Below are positions 24,746 to 33,621 of a stretch of DNA of 64,000 nucleotides, in pieces. Origin of the DNA: Streptomyces sp. CB00316 (GTDB taxonomy: Bacteria; Actinomycetota; Actinomycetes; Streptomycetales; Streptomycetaceae); NCBI RefSeq assembly GCF_001905595.1, contig NZ_LIXI01000002.1, positions 124,001-188,000 of the forward strand, given 5' to 3'. Positions within the stretch are counted from its first letter, which is position 1, and each line of letters starts with the position of its first letter. Below the pieces are notes generated by a model. The model saw only the letters and a list, made by a program, of their open reading frames with translations, had not been told where the DNA came from and did not search any database. The position numbers were made by a program, and so were the translations under genes.

Positions 24746-25198
24746 TCAGGGGCGCACCGCGGCGAGGGCCGTCGGCCAGCTCATCCGGATGGTTCCGCCG
24801 TCCGCACCGGAACGGACCTCCACGTCGTCGACGAGACCACTGATGACCGCGAGGCCCATCTCGTCCTCGCCGCCATCGCTCTCGGGCCCGCCCGGCCCCC
24901 CGGACGCACCGCCGCGCGCTCCGGGCGTGGCGGGGTCGCTCCCGGGATCGGGAACGCCGTCGCCGACCTCGATGGAGAACGCCTTCTCCTCCTCGGTCAG
25001 CACGACGCTCACCGGCGCGGTGATGCCATGGCTGCGATGCAGCCCCACAGCACGGCTGCACGCCTCGCCGACGGCGAGCCTGACCTCGTCGAGCACCGCC
25101 TCGTCGACGCCGGCCCGGCGCGCCACTGCGGCCGCCACCAGGCGGGCCGTCCTGACATGTTCAGGCTGGGCACTGAAGCGCAGTTCAACGGTGGCCAT
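24746..25198 (-). CDS. apgA: Anti-sigma-factor-type ATPase, BldG partner
   Basis: This 150-residue protein of the RsbW/SpoIIAB HATPase family is encoded downstream of bldG, as in the bldG-orf3 pair of S. coelicolor. Relatives bind a sigma factor or an anti-anti-sigma protein and may phosphorylate the latter. The expected N-box reads GEACSRAV, with Arg where the Mg-binding Asn normally is, and a Gly/Pro-rich insert of about 25 residues lies before the G-box region MGLAVISGLVDD. Kinase activity is therefore doubtful. ATG 25198 has AGGGGG five bases upstream. Confidence 0.88.
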   Translation of the reverse strand: MATVELRFSAQPEHVRTARLVAAAVARRAGVDEAVLDEVRLAVGEACSRAVGLHRSHGITAPVSVVLTEEEKAFSIEVGDGVPDPGSDPATPGARGGASGGPGGPESDGGEDEMGLAVISGLVDDVEVRSGADGGTIRMSWPTALAAVRP

Positions 25199-25406
25199 GC
25201 GATCCCCCTGGAACGTTCGGGCGTACGCGTCAGAGGCCCCGGGCCTGAAGCCCGGCACCTCTGCTCTCCTCCTCCGGAAACCGACGAGATCGACAGAGCC
25301 GACAGCCGACCCGGAGGTCGACCGCCTGCCCGCCACGGCATGGTTTCTGCCGCTGTCGGTCCGTTCACCGCCTGACGACCGGCCCGGAGGCCGGTCGAAG
25401 CCGACC

Positions 25407-25760
25407 TCAGTCGGTGGCGGCGACAGCCTCGTCGACCGTGGTGTGAATCGGGAACACCTTGGTCAGGCCCGTGATCCGGAAGATCTTGAGAATGCGCTCC
25501 TGGTTGCAGACCAGGCGCAACGAGCCCTCATGGGCCCGGACACGCTTCAAGCCGCCCACGAGCACGCCGAGGCCGGTGGAGTCGAGGAAGTCGACACCTT
25601 CCATGTCGACAACCAGGTGGTAGCTGCCGTCATTCACCAACTCGACCAACTGCTCGCGCAGCTTGGGCGCGGTATACACATCAATCTCGCCACCGACCTC
25701 GACGACCGTACGGTCGCCACCAGGCCCGGACACATTGCGAGTCGACAGGGACAGGTCCAC
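25407..25760 (-). CDS. bldG: Anti-sigma factor antagonist BldG
   Basis: This is a 117-residue STAS protein required, in Streptomyces, for aerial hyphae and antibiotic production. The phosphorylated serine is Ser61 in DFLDSTGLG. The core matches BldG closely; an insert of about four residues (NVSGPGGD region) explains the extra length over the usual 113. Its phosphorylation state controls binding to ApgA and other anti-sigma factors. The GTG start at 25760 has GGAGG four bases upstream. It is divergent from the helicase gene, with only 79 bp shared. Confidence 0.95.
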   Translation of the reverse strand: MDLSLSTRNVSGPGGDRTVVEVGGEIDVYTAPKLREQLVELVNDGSYHLVVDMEGVDFLDSTGLGVLVGGLKRVRAHEGSLRLVCNQERILKIFRITGLTKVFPIHTTVDEAVAATD

Positions 25761-25839
25761 GGATCCTCCAGCACCTTGCTATCGAGCGGTCGCCCCTCGG
25801 TCTCCCCGACGGAGGCCAGGGGACGGATCGCCAGCCGCG

Positions 25840-28332
25840 ATGGCATTCAATCACTTACCAGCAGCCATGCACGACGCCTTGGGACCATTGTCCGTCACAC
25901 CAGTGACACACTCGGTGCCGATGGCCAAGAATCACCGTCCCGGACGACCACCCGAGAGTGGGGACACACGCCCCTCTCCCGCCATGATCCTCGACCGGCT
26001 CGCCACAGGGGCGGGCCGGGCCGCGCGCATCACTCATACGGAGCACTTGCCCCCTAGATCGGGAACCCATGCCATCTGGCCGGATCGCATCCGGCCAGAA
26101 GTGATCTCGGCGATCGAGAAAGCCGGAATCGACCACCCGTGGGTCCACCAGGCGGCCGCCGCCGAGCACGCGCTGGACGGCGAATCGGTCGTGATCGCCA
26201 CCGGTACGGCGTCCGGCAAGTCGCTCGCCTACCTCGCCCCGGTCCTCAGCACCCTGCTGGAGGGCTCCGAGGCGCCGAACGGCCGCGGGGCGACCGCCCT
26301 GTACCTCGCCCCCACCAAGGCGCTCGCCGCCGACCAGCGGCGCTCGGTGAAGTCCCTGGCGGCCCCCCTCGGCAACGCCGTACGGCCCGCGGTCTACGAC
26401 GGCGACACCCCGGTCGAGGAACGCGAATGGGTGCGCCAGTACGCGAACTACGTCCTGACCAACCCCGACATGCTGCACCGCGGGATCCTGCCGTCCCACC
26501 CCCGCTGGTCCTCCTTCCTGCGCGCGCTGCGGTTCGTCGTGATCGACGAGTGCCACACCTACCGGGGCGTCTTCGGCTCCCATGTGGCCCAGGTCCTGCG
26601 CCGGCTGCGCCGCCTCTGCGCCCGCTACGGGGCGAGCCCGGTCTTCCTGCTCGCCTCCGCCACCGCGGCGGCCCCCTCGGTCGCCGCCGGGCGCCTGACG
26701 GGCCTGCCGGTCACGGAGGTGTCCGACGACGCCTCCCCGCGCGGCGAGCTGGTCTTCGCCCTCTGGGAGCCCCCGCTGACCGACCTGCACGGTGAGATGG
26801 GCGCCCCCGTACGCCGTACCGCGACGGCCGAGACCGCCGACCTGCTCACCGACCTGACCGTCCAGGGCGTCCGCTCGGTCGCCTTCGTACGCTCCCGGCG
26901 TGGCGCCGAGCTGATCTCGGTCATCGCCAAGGAACGCCTCGCGGAGGTGGACCGCTCCCTGCCGAAGCGGGTCGCCGCCTACCGCGGCGGCTACCTCCCG
27001 GAGGAACGCCGCGCCCTGGAACGGGCCCTGCACTCCGGCGAGCTCCTCGGCCTGGCCGCCACCACCGCCCTCGAACTCGGCATCGACGTCTCCGGCCTCG
27101 ACGCCGTCGTCATCTGCGGCTACCCGGGCACCCGGGCCTCCCTCTGGCAGCAGGCGGGCCGCGCAGGCCGGTCGGGGCAGGGCTCCCTGGCCGTACTGGT
27201 CGCCCGGGACGACCCGCTGGACACCTACCTGGTGCACCACCCCGAGGCGCTGTTCCGGCAGCCCGTGGAGTCGACAGTGCTGGACCCGGACAACCCTTAC
27301 GTCCTGGCCCCCCACCTGTGCGCCGCGGCCGCCGAGCTGCCCCTCACCGAGCCGGACATCGCCCTCTTCGGCCCCGCCGTGCCCGAGCTGCTGCCGCAGC
27401 TGGAGGCCGCGAAGCTGCTCCGCAGGCGGGCGTCGGGCTGGCACTGGACCCGCCGCGAGCGGGCCGCCGACCTCACCGACATCCGGGGCGGGGGCGGGCG
27501 TCCCGTCCAGATCGTCGAGGAGGGCACCGGCCGTCTGCTGGGCACGGTCGACGCGTCCGCCGCCCACACCGCCGTCCACGAGGGCGCCGTCCATCTCCAC
27601 CAGGGCCGCACCCATCTGGTCCGGAAGCTGGACCTGGAGGACTCCGTCGCCCTGGTCGAGCAGGCCGACCCCCCGTACTCCACCGTCGCCCGCGACACCA
27701 CGGCCATCTCCGTCCTGGAGACCGACACCGAGATCCCGTGGGGTCAGGGGCGGCTCTGCTACGGCTCCGTCGAGGTCACCAACCAGGTCGTGTCCTTCCT
27801 CCGCCGCAAGCTGATCACCGGTGAGGTCTTGGGCGAGACCAAGCTCGACCTGCCGCCCCGCACCCTGCGCACCCGCGCGGTCTGGTGGACGGTCACCGAG
27901 GACCAACTCGACGCCGCCCGCATCAACCCGGAGATCCTCGGCGGCGCCCTCCACGCGGCCGAGCACGCGTCGATCGGCCTTCTCCCGCTCTTCGCCACCT
28001 GCGACCGCTGGGACATCGGCGGCGTCTCGATACCGCTGCACCCGGACACCCTGCTGCCGACGGTCTTCGTGTACGACGGTCACCCGGGCGGTGCCGGATT
28101 CGCCGAGCGGGCCTTCCACACCGCCCGTACGTGGCTGACCGCGACCCGGGAAGCCATCGCCTCGTGCGAGTGCGAGGCGGGCTGCCCGTCCTGCATCCAG
28201 TCCCCCAAATGCGGCAACGGCAACGAGCCTCTGCACAAGCGGGGTGCCGTACGCCTCCTGACCGAACTCCTCAGGGGGGCGCCGCCGGAGGAGCAGACGG
28301 AGGAGCAGACGGAGGACCGGTCCGAGACCTGA
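25840..28332 (+). CDS. DEAD/DEAH-box helicase with C-terminal metal-binding domain
   Basis: This 830-residue superfamily 2 helicase has motif I GTASGKS near residue 123 and a DECH box (VIDECHTY) near 237. The helicase C half contains QQAGRAGRSGQG. A DUF1998/MZB-like C terminus carries four cysteines (CECEAGCPSCIQSPKCGNGNE) that probably bind a metal or Fe-S cluster. This is the Hrq1-like layout; relatives unwind DNA in repair. The start at MAFNHLPAAM fits the conserved N terminus. It lies divergent to bldG. Confidence 0.92.
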   Translation: MAFNHLPAAMHDALGPLSVTPVTHSVPMAKNHRPGRPPESGDTRPSPAMILDRLATGAGRAARITHTEHLPPRSGTHAIWPDRIRPEVISAIEKAGIDHPWVHQAAAAEHALDGESVVIATGTASGKSLAYLAPVLSTLLEGSEAPNGRGATALYLAPTKALAADQRRSVKSLAAPLGNAVRPAVYDGDTPVEEREWVRQYANYVLTNPDMLHRGILPSHPRWSSFLRALRFVVIDECHTYRGVFGSHVAQVLRRLRRLCARYGASPVFLLASATAAAPSVAAGRLTGLPVTEVSDDASPRGELVFALWEPPLTDLHGEMGAPVRRTATAETADLLTDLTVQGVRSVAFVRSRRGAELISVIAKERLAEVDRSLPKRVAAYRGGYLPEERRALERALHSGELLGLAATTALELGIDVSGLDAVVICGYPGTRASLWQQAGRAGRSGQGSLAVLVARDDPLDTYLVHHPEALFRQPVESTVLDPDNPYVLAPHLCAAAAELPLTEPDIALFGPAVPELLPQLEAAKLLRRRASGWHWTRRERAADLTDIRGGGGRPVQIVEEGTGRLLGTVDASAAHTAVHEGAVHLHQGRTHLVRKLDLEDSVALVEQADPPYSTVARDTTAISVLETDTEIPWGQGRLCYGSVEVTNQVVSFLRRKLITGEVLGETKLDLPPRTLRTRAVWWTVTEDQLDAARINPEILGGALHAAEHASIGLLPLFATCDRWDIGGVSIPLHPDTLLPTVFVYDGHPGGAGFAERAFHTARTWLTATREAIASCECEAGCPSCIQSPKCGNGNEPLHKRGAVRLLTELLRGAPPEEQTEEQTEDRSET

Positions 28333-28336
28333 TGGG

Positions 28337-28897
28337 TCAGGCCGGCAGCAGCGGCGTGACCAGCTTCTTCAGCTCCGCTTCGCCGATCGCCCCGATCCGC
28401 GCCGCCGCGATCCGCCCCTCCGGGTCGACGATGATCGTGAACGGGTAGCCGACGGTGCTGACCACGCCCTTAGGAAGGCGGAGAAGCTGCCGCCCCTGCG
28501 GGTCGTGCAGGCTCGGATACACGAGTGCCGCGTCCTTCTCGAAGGAGCGCGCCGCCTCGACCGAGACATCCGCGTTGACCCCGACGACGCGCAGGCCCCT
28601 GGCCCGCAGTTCCTCGTGCGCCCGGGAGAGACCGGGAGCCTCCGCACGGCACGGGCCGCACCACGACGCCCAGGCGTTGACCACGACGACCTTGCCCCGC
28701 AGCGCCTTCAGGCTGACCCGGCCGTCGCCGTCCACGCGCTTCCCCGCCAGCTCCGGCATCTCCGGCCGGTCGGCAGGGGCGAAGGACTTCAGCGGTCCGG
28801 GCCTGCGGGCGTCGTCCACCGGCGGAGGGGACGTCGAGCACCCCGCCAGCGCAGCAAGCAAGAGGACCGCCGCAGTTGAGGCTCGTAGCGTTTTCAC
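28337..28897 (-). CDS. TlpA-family thioredoxin lipoprotein
   Basis: This 186-residue exported redoxin has an N-terminal lipobox (LAALAGC). A thioredoxin fold follows, with active site WCGPC near residue 82 after VVVNAWASW. Such proteins reduce disulfides or deliver electrons to cytochrome and copper-protein assembly outside the membrane. The start is GTG at 28897. It converges on the helicase with a 4-bp gap, and no cytochrome-assembly genes are nearby, so the partner is unknown. Confidence 0.88.
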   Translation of the reverse strand: MKTLRASTAAVLLLAALAGCSTSPPPVDDARRPGPLKSFAPADRPEMPELAGKRVDGDGRVSLKALRGKVVVVNAWASWCGPCRAEAPGLSRAHEELRARGLRVVGVNADVSVEAARSFEKDAALVYPSLHDPQGRQLLRLPKGVVSTVGYPFTIIVDPEGRIAAARIGAIGEAELKKLVTPLLPA

Positions 28898-29009
28898 GTT
28901 CGCCGATGATGCCACCGCCGCCCGCCGGGGAAGGGGCCGGCCCCGGGAAAAGAGGCCGGCACTGGAAGGAATGTCGGGGCCCATGCGGAAGGGGCGTCCG
29001 CCATTCCCG

Positions 29010-29516
29010 TCAGGACAGGCCCCATTCCTGGCGACCGCGGGCCTTGCTCGAATCGCTGAGCTTCTCCAGGTACGGGTACGAACCGGCCTTCGTCGACTTG
29101 GAGGCGATGGCCTTGCCCGCCGACTTGTTGTAGATCTTCGAGCTTCCGAGAGTCCACTGGTGGCTCTTCTTCGTCGACTTGCAGGTGCTCTGCACCAGTC
29201 GGCTCTTGGCGCCGACGACCAGGCACTTCCCGGACTTGTCGTTCTTGATGATGAACACGGACTTGTTCTTGTAGAGGCGCTTGAGCGTCCACCGCTGCGT
29301 CTTGCCGGTCTTGTGGCACTTGGCCAGGACCGGCCGCGCGTTGTTCTTCTTGCTGCCGCCCGTCGAAAGGCAGTTGCCCGGCGCCCAGACCCGCTCGAGC
29401 CGGATGTGCGCGTACGGGTCCTTGGCCTGGGGCGCCGCTTGTGCGGGTGCGGTGAGGGCCGTCAACGACCCTGCCGTGAACACGGCCAGTACGAGCGAAT
29501 CGGTTGCCTTACGCAT
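29010..29516 (-). CDS. Secreted ricin-like beta-trefoil protein
   Basis: This 168-residue secreted protein has a signal peptide ending near APAQAA, then a single beta-trefoil-like domain. The three W-containing repeats RWTL, HQWTL and QEWGL and the cysteines in GNCLS, AKCHK and GKCLV resemble RICIN lectins. No catalytic domain is attached, so it may simply bind carbohydrate. It is rich in Lys. It lies in the variable patch between the helicase and the tad operon. Confidence 0.75.
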   Translation of the reverse strand: MRKATDSLVLAVFTAGSLTALTAPAQAAPQAKDPYAHIRLERVWAPGNCLSTGGSKKNNARPVLAKCHKTGKTQRWTLKRLYKNKSVFIIKNDKSGKCLVVGAKSRLVQSTCKSTKKSHQWTLGSSKIYNKSAGKAIASKSTKAGSYPYLEKLSDSSKARGRQEWGLS

Positions 29517-29722
29517 CGATATCCCCCTTCATGAAGGAACAGAAGACTGAGCGCCCCGAACCTAGGAACGAACTCCGGCCCGCACCAGACCCCTTGAGGA
29601 GGTGTCCAAAGGGGCATTGCCTCAAAGGGCAAAGGGAAGGCCCGCATTCAGAACGCCTCACCCCATGCCATAGCGTGTCGCACGACCACCTCCCCCCGGA
29701 GCGGGAAGACGAACTGTTGAGC

Positions 29723-30199
29723 ATGCCCAGCAGACGCACGACCCTCCCCCTGGCCGCTGCCGCCGTGGCTGTCGCCGCCGTGCTGATCTTCGTCGTGACC
29801 AAGGAGCCCCACTACAACGTCCGGCCGGGTGCCCAGGCCGGCAACGCCCATTGCGGACGCATAACGGAGAACGCTCCCGGCAAACTGGCAGGGCACCCCA
29901 AGCACGCCATCGAGCTGGCGGGTGTCGCGCTCTGGGGTGACAGCAACATCGTTCTGCGCTGCGGCGTGGCCGAGATCGGCCCCACCTCGGACCCCTGCTT
30001 CTCGGCCGGCGGCGTCGACTGGGTCATCGACACCGCGCGGTCCACCGACACCCAAAAGGTGATCATCACCTACGGCCGCACCCCGGCCACGGAGGTCACC
30101 GTCACTCACTCCGCCAAGGCACCCGACGAGGTCCTCGTCGAGCTCTCGGCCCTCATCGCGCCGATCACACAGACCTCGGAGTGCATCCGGTCGGAGTGA
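29723..30199 (+). CDS. DUF3515-family membrane-anchored protein
   Basis: This 158-residue protein has an N-terminal hydrophobic anchor (about residues 7-25). Its outer domain contains ALWGDSNIVLRCGV, which matches the WGDPAIVLRCGV pattern of DUF3515, plus three further cysteines. The family function is unknown. It normally sits elsewhere in Streptomyces, so this may be a second copy. The start choice (ATG 29723) lacks a strong ribosome site; an upstream TTG is possible. Confidence 0.7.
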   Translation: MPSRRTTLPLAAAAVAVAAVLIFVVTKEPHYNVRPGAQAGNAHCGRITENAPGKLAGHPKHAIELAGVALWGDSNIVLRCGVAEIGPTSDPCFSAGGVDWVIDTARSTDTQKVIITYGRTPATEVTVTHSAKAPDEVLVELSALIAPITQTSECIRSE

Positions 30200-30318
30200 G
30201 TACCCGCCGCTCCGGAGCGAGTTCGGGCGACTCAGCTCTGTGGAGCGCCGGCCGAGGATGGCCTCGGGCCGACCGGCTCGCGCCCGTCCCCGGTACGGAA
30301 CGGGCGCAAGCCGCGGCG

Positions 30319-30666
30319 TCATGCGACAGCAGGCCCCCGAAGACGGCCCGATGCCGCCACTTGGTGCCGCGTGCACGACGGGTCGTCACACAGCACGTCA
30401 TGCGCCAGAGCCGACACGATCGCGGCCTGTGTCCGCGTCTCCTGCCCGATCTTGCACACGATGTTCGCGATGTGCGCCTTAACCGTCCTGTCCGCTATCC
30501 CCAGCTCCTGTGCCAACTGTCTGTTGCCCAGACCCGTACCGAGCAGGAGAAGCACTTCCCTCTCCCGGTCGGTGAGGCTCTCCAACCGCCATGCAGCGCT
30601 CCTGGGGTCGCACCCCGTGCCCAGGTATGGACACGGTGTCTCCACCGCCTCGGACCGTGTGGTCAT
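30319..30666 (-). CDS. Short LuxR-type regulator with cysteine pairs
   Basis: This 115-residue protein is little more than a LuxR/NarL helix-turn-helix (LTDREREVLLLLGTGLGNRQLAQELGIADRTVKAHI). No receiver domain or sensor is attached. Cysteines at 12 and 19 and a CDDPSCTRH motif near the C terminus suggest metal or redox sensing, but this is inference. GGGAGGG lies upstream of ATG 30666. It is divergent from the FN3-like secreted gene and may control it. Confidence 0.82.
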   Translation of the reverse strand: MTTRSEAVETPCPYLGTGCDPRSAAWRLESLTDREREVLLLLGTGLGNRQLAQELGIADRTVKAHIANIVCKIGQETRTQAAIVSALAHDVLCDDPSCTRHQVAASGRLRGPAVA

Positions 30667-30892
30667 TCCGGCCCTCCCTGATCCCCGCTCCCTCCAGCAG
30701 ACCCCCGTGGTCTGGTGACGACAGAGATCAGCTTCCACCGTACCGCCCGCCTCTGACGTCGGCGCGATCGATACGACGCGGCCAAGGCCGCGTCGCACAC
30801 GTCGCATTGCCCTTTCGGGAGGGGCCTTCTCGGGCTATGCCTGAAAGGACAATTTCTCCCAACCCACCCTCTCCCTATCGTCATTGAGGCTC

Positions 30893-32188
30893 ATGCGCGG
30901 CCGGCTTCCGGGCATTCCGGAGGGCCGGCACCCAGCACGCGCGACGTCCCCCCGATACGAGAGGGATCCCACCTCCCCATGCCTACACAGGCTCCGCACC
31001 GGCGTCCTCACCGCGACCGGAGCATCCCTCATCATCGGCAGTCTCACGGCTGCGGCTCCCGCCCCGGCTCTGCCGAAAGTCACCGCTCCGACCTCCGAAG
31101 CCGTCTTCGTCCTCGATGCCGACAGCGGAGAGTTCGGCGCCACGGAACTCCGTCGCACCGCGCAGAGCCGCAGCATCAAGACCGTCAAGAACCATGTCGG
31201 CACGGCCACCGACACCCAGGTGCTCTCCCTCGTCAATCAGCGAGTGGTCGCCGACAGCACCCTCGCCTCCGCTCCCAACAAGGCCGAACGCGCCGCCTGG
31301 GCCGCCTCGTCCACCTTCGTCGACCTGACCTGGCCGGACCTCGGCGCCGCCCGTTACACCGTGTACCGCGACGGCGTCAGGATCGGCGGCACCAAGGGTG
31401 ACAGCATCCGGGACAGCGCCGTCACACCCGGCACCGAGGCCGCATACACCGTCTCCGCGGAGACCGAGGGAGGCACGGGCCACACCTGGCGGCTGAACGC
31501 CACAATGCCCACCGACGACAGGCCCGCCACGCTCGCGGCCACCGCGCGGCGGATCGAGGCGAAGGCGAAGAGGTACTCGAAGACCACGGTGGTCTGGCGC
31601 TCCTTCATCCGCCAGAAGTGGGCCACCGTGCCGAAGAAGCTCGGCTCGGTCTCCGGCTGCAAGTACACCTCCGGCTACAAGTACTCCGGCGACAACCGCG
31701 GCTACTCCAAGAAGATCACCGGCCCCGGCTTCCGGGCCGGGGTCCGAGGCGTCATCCACTGGAACGAGTCCTCGTACGATCTGTACCCCCAGACGGGATG
31801 GACGAAGGTCTACAAGGCGAAGACGGGGAAGTTCGTCGCCAAGCGCAAGGCCAGCACGAAGAAGATCGACTTCCGTGCGATGACGAAGCACAACGGCAAG
31901 ACCCGTTCCGTACGCGGCACGGTCGAGGCCACCGACCCGTTCTGCCCCAAGTCCGGGCCCCGCCGGGCCGGCATCGGCGTCACCTTCGACATGCGTGTGG
32001 CGCGCAACGGCGACTTCTACGCCACCGGCAAGTACCGCCAGGCCCCGGACCACGAGCTGTACGTCTTCGGCCACAAGGGGAAGAAGCACTCCACCAAGGT
32101 CGTGCACCGGTCGAAGTCGAGCAGCCTGCTCTGCCTGTCCCAGCCGATGTGCGAGCGCGGCACCATCAACAACCACGGCAGCTACTGA
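30893..32188 (+). CDS. Secreted FN3-like protein of unknown function
   Basis: This 431-residue protein has an export signal at about residues 37-60 (LTATGASLIIGSLTAAAPAPA). A fibronectin-III-like stretch (FVDLTWPDLGAARYTVYRDGVRIGG) follows at about 140-195. The C-terminal half is Lys/Gly/Tyr-rich with four cysteines and no recognised domain. The N-terminal region before the signal is unusually long and Arg/Pro-rich, so the true start may be later. ATG 30893 has GAGG just upstream. The DNA opposite is an unbroken frame belonging to the tad gene that has lost its stop. Confidence 0.7.
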   Translation: MRGRLPGIPEGRHPARATSPRYERDPTSPCLHRLRTGVLTATGASLIIGSLTAAAPAPALPKVTAPTSEAVFVLDADSGEFGATELRRTAQSRSIKTVKNHVGTATDTQVLSLVNQRVVADSTLASAPNKAERAAWAASSTFVDLTWPDLGAARYTVYRDGVRIGGTKGDSIRDSAVTPGTEAAYTVSAETEGGTGHTWRLNATMPTDDRPATLAATARRIEAKAKRYSKTTVVWRSFIRQKWATVPKKLGSVSGCKYTSGYKYSGDNRGYSKKITGPGFRAGVRGVIHWNESSYDLYPQTGWTKVYKAKTGKFVAKRKASTKKIDFRAMTKHNGKTRSVRGTVEATDPFCPKSGPRRAGIGVTFDMRVARNGDFYATGKYRQAPDHELYVFGHKGKKHSTKVVHRSKSSSLLCLSQPMCERGTINNHGSY

Positions 32189-32341
32189 CCCCTGCTGTGC
32201 GGAGGACTCACCGCCTGGGCGGCCGGGGACGAAGCGCCGGTGGACAGCGCGTTCGTGACAGGCATCTTCGCCCTCTTCAGCCTCCAGCTCCCGGCGGCGT
32301 GGGGGCTGTCCGGGTGGCGCTCGGGAAACCTGGAGGCCTAG
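32189..32341 (+). pseudogene. Fragment of a membrane-protein gene
   Basis: The sequence after the FN3-like stop codon, in the same frame, reads GGLTAWAAGDEAPVDSAFVTGIFALF then QLPAAWGLSGWRSGN and ends at TAG 32339-32341. It has coding-like third-position bias and a hydrophobic helix, but no start codon. It looks like the 3' end of a lost membrane-protein gene left at the junction with the tad operon. Confidence 0.4.
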
Positions 32342-32830
32342 CTCACAGCGGACGACTCCAACGTTCGGACCGGCTGACACCGTGCGGTGGCTCGTGGCCG
32401 AAGCGAAGGCCGACCGGTCGGCCACCGCACGGGGACCCGCCGGAGGGGCGGCCCGGGCCCGGACAGCGGGCGCGTAACGCCCGAGGCTCGACCGGGCGAC
32501 CACATCGGCGATCTCTCCGTGCACCGTGCAGCGGACGAGCACCGCCTTCTGCGCCAGGACCACCCTCCGGGCCGCCTCGCACGCGGCCTCCGGCCCCTCC
32601 AGCGCCCGGTCCGCGGCTGCCAGTGCCGCCAAATCCGCAGCACCCCCGGCCCGGTGACGTGCGGTCACGGCCTGCCCCAGCTCAAGCACGAGGGCGAACA
32701 CCGCACACAGGGCCACGGTGGTGACAGCCACCCATACTGTCGCCACCCCCTGGTCCGCTCCCCGAAACCGCTCCCCACCCGGCCGCCCGTGCTGGGGCCG
32801 GCTCCGGGCACCAGGGCCCATCGGCTTCAT
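32342..32830 (-). CDS. Rv3654c-type TadE-like protein with lost stop codon
   Basis: The start is ATG 32830, overlapping the stop of the TadE gene. A single helix (GVATVWVAVTTVALCAVFALVLELGQ) and the conserved HRAGGAADLAALAAADRALEG follow; this is the second TadE-like protein of actinobacterial tad operons, normally about 130-150 residues. Here the frame does not stop: it runs on to 30983, antisense to the FN3-like gene, giving 615 codons. The listed left end is where homology-like sequence fades and is approximate. It may be a truncated, recombined or nonfunctional gene. Confidence 0.65.
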
Positions 32831-33255
32831 GGCGCAGCACCTCCCACCGTGTCCTCGGCCAGGGCAGCCGCCTCGGCACGCAGCGTCAGGGCCAGGGCCG
32901 CCGGACCCGGAGTGGGCGCCTCCACCGTTACGCGCCACAACTCCCCGATCCTCCCCACCGCGACCCGTGCCCCACGGGGCGCGGCATCACGTGCGGCCGT
33001 CAGCACCGCCGCCTCCGGCTCCGAGCGGGCCGCGGCCCGGGCCCCCGCCCGTGCCGCGTCCACACACCGGATCTGGACCGAGGCCGCCGCCAACGCCCAG
33101 AGCAGCGCCATGGCGAAGGCCACCAGCACCGGGATCACCACAGCCGCCTCCGCCGTCACCGCCCCGCGGTCCCGGAGCCGACACACGCTCCGGCGTCCAG
33201 CCCCGGTCTGAGGACGTCTGCTCCGGCGTCCGGCCCCGGGCTCAGAACTTCGCAT
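32827..33255 (-). CDS. tadE: TadE-like pilus assembly protein
   Basis: This 142-residue protein has the TadE signature: a short basic N terminus, then RGAVTAEAAVVIPVLVAFAMAL, a type IV pilin-like cleavage/membrane segment with the conserved Glu. The rest is an outer domain with ARAGARAAARSE. It is a minor pilin of the Flp/Tad system. The gene overlaps both neighbours (start inside the end of the DUF4244 gene, stop overlapping the next start), so it is translated as part of the operon. Confidence 0.88.
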   Translation of the reverse strand: MRSSEPGAGRRSRRPQTGAGRRSVCRLRDRGAVTAEAAVVIPVLVAFAMALLWALAAASVQIRCVDAARAGARAAARSEPEAAVLTAARDAAPRGARVAVGRIGELWRVTVEAPTPGPAALALTLRAEAAALAEDTVGGAAP

Positions 33256-33538
33256 CGAGTGCGCCCTCGATCATGGACTGCATCGCCGACATGACCGGCC
33301 CACTGTTGACCACCTTGTAGAGCACCGCGGCGAATGCGCACGCGGCGATGGTGCCCACCGCGTACTCGGAGGTGGTCATCCCACGGTCGGACGACCGGCC
33401 CAGCCTTCCCTGCCACCGCGCGACCCATGTCGCCGCCGACCACGTCGACCGCCGTGTACAGCGGAGCGCACCAACCGCTCGCCTCTCTCCCTCCGTTCGC
33501 TCCTTCAGTTCCGTTCGTCCATCGAACTTCTCGTTCAT
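33242..33538 (-). CDS. DUF4244 Flp-pilin-like protein
   Basis: This 98-residue protein has a basic N-terminal half, then SSDRGMTTSEYAVGTIAACAFAAVLYKVV. That is the Flp pilin pattern with Glu in the membrane segment after the Gly cleavage site. This is the likely major pilin of the operon. GGGGGA lies four bases upstream of ATG 33538. The gap to tadC is 83 bp, larger than elsewhere in the operon. Confidence 0.88.
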   Translation of the reverse strand: MNEKFDGRTELKERTEGERRAVGALRCTRRSTWSAATWVARWQGRLGRSSDRGMTTSEYAVGTIAACAFAAVLYKVVNSGPVMSAMQSMIEGALDAKF

Positions 33539-33621
33539 TTCGTCCCCCGATGGGCATCGATCGATAGCGAGCAGGCGTCCGAACGGAACGCCCGTGAATC
33601 GTGAGTAGAGGCCGCGCGGGC

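Noticed and set aside
25855-28236. A 793-codon minus-strand frame opposite the helicase
   Set aside because: It is antisense shadow; composition is Gly/Val/Asp-rich with no domain, and the helicase motifs are on the plus strand.
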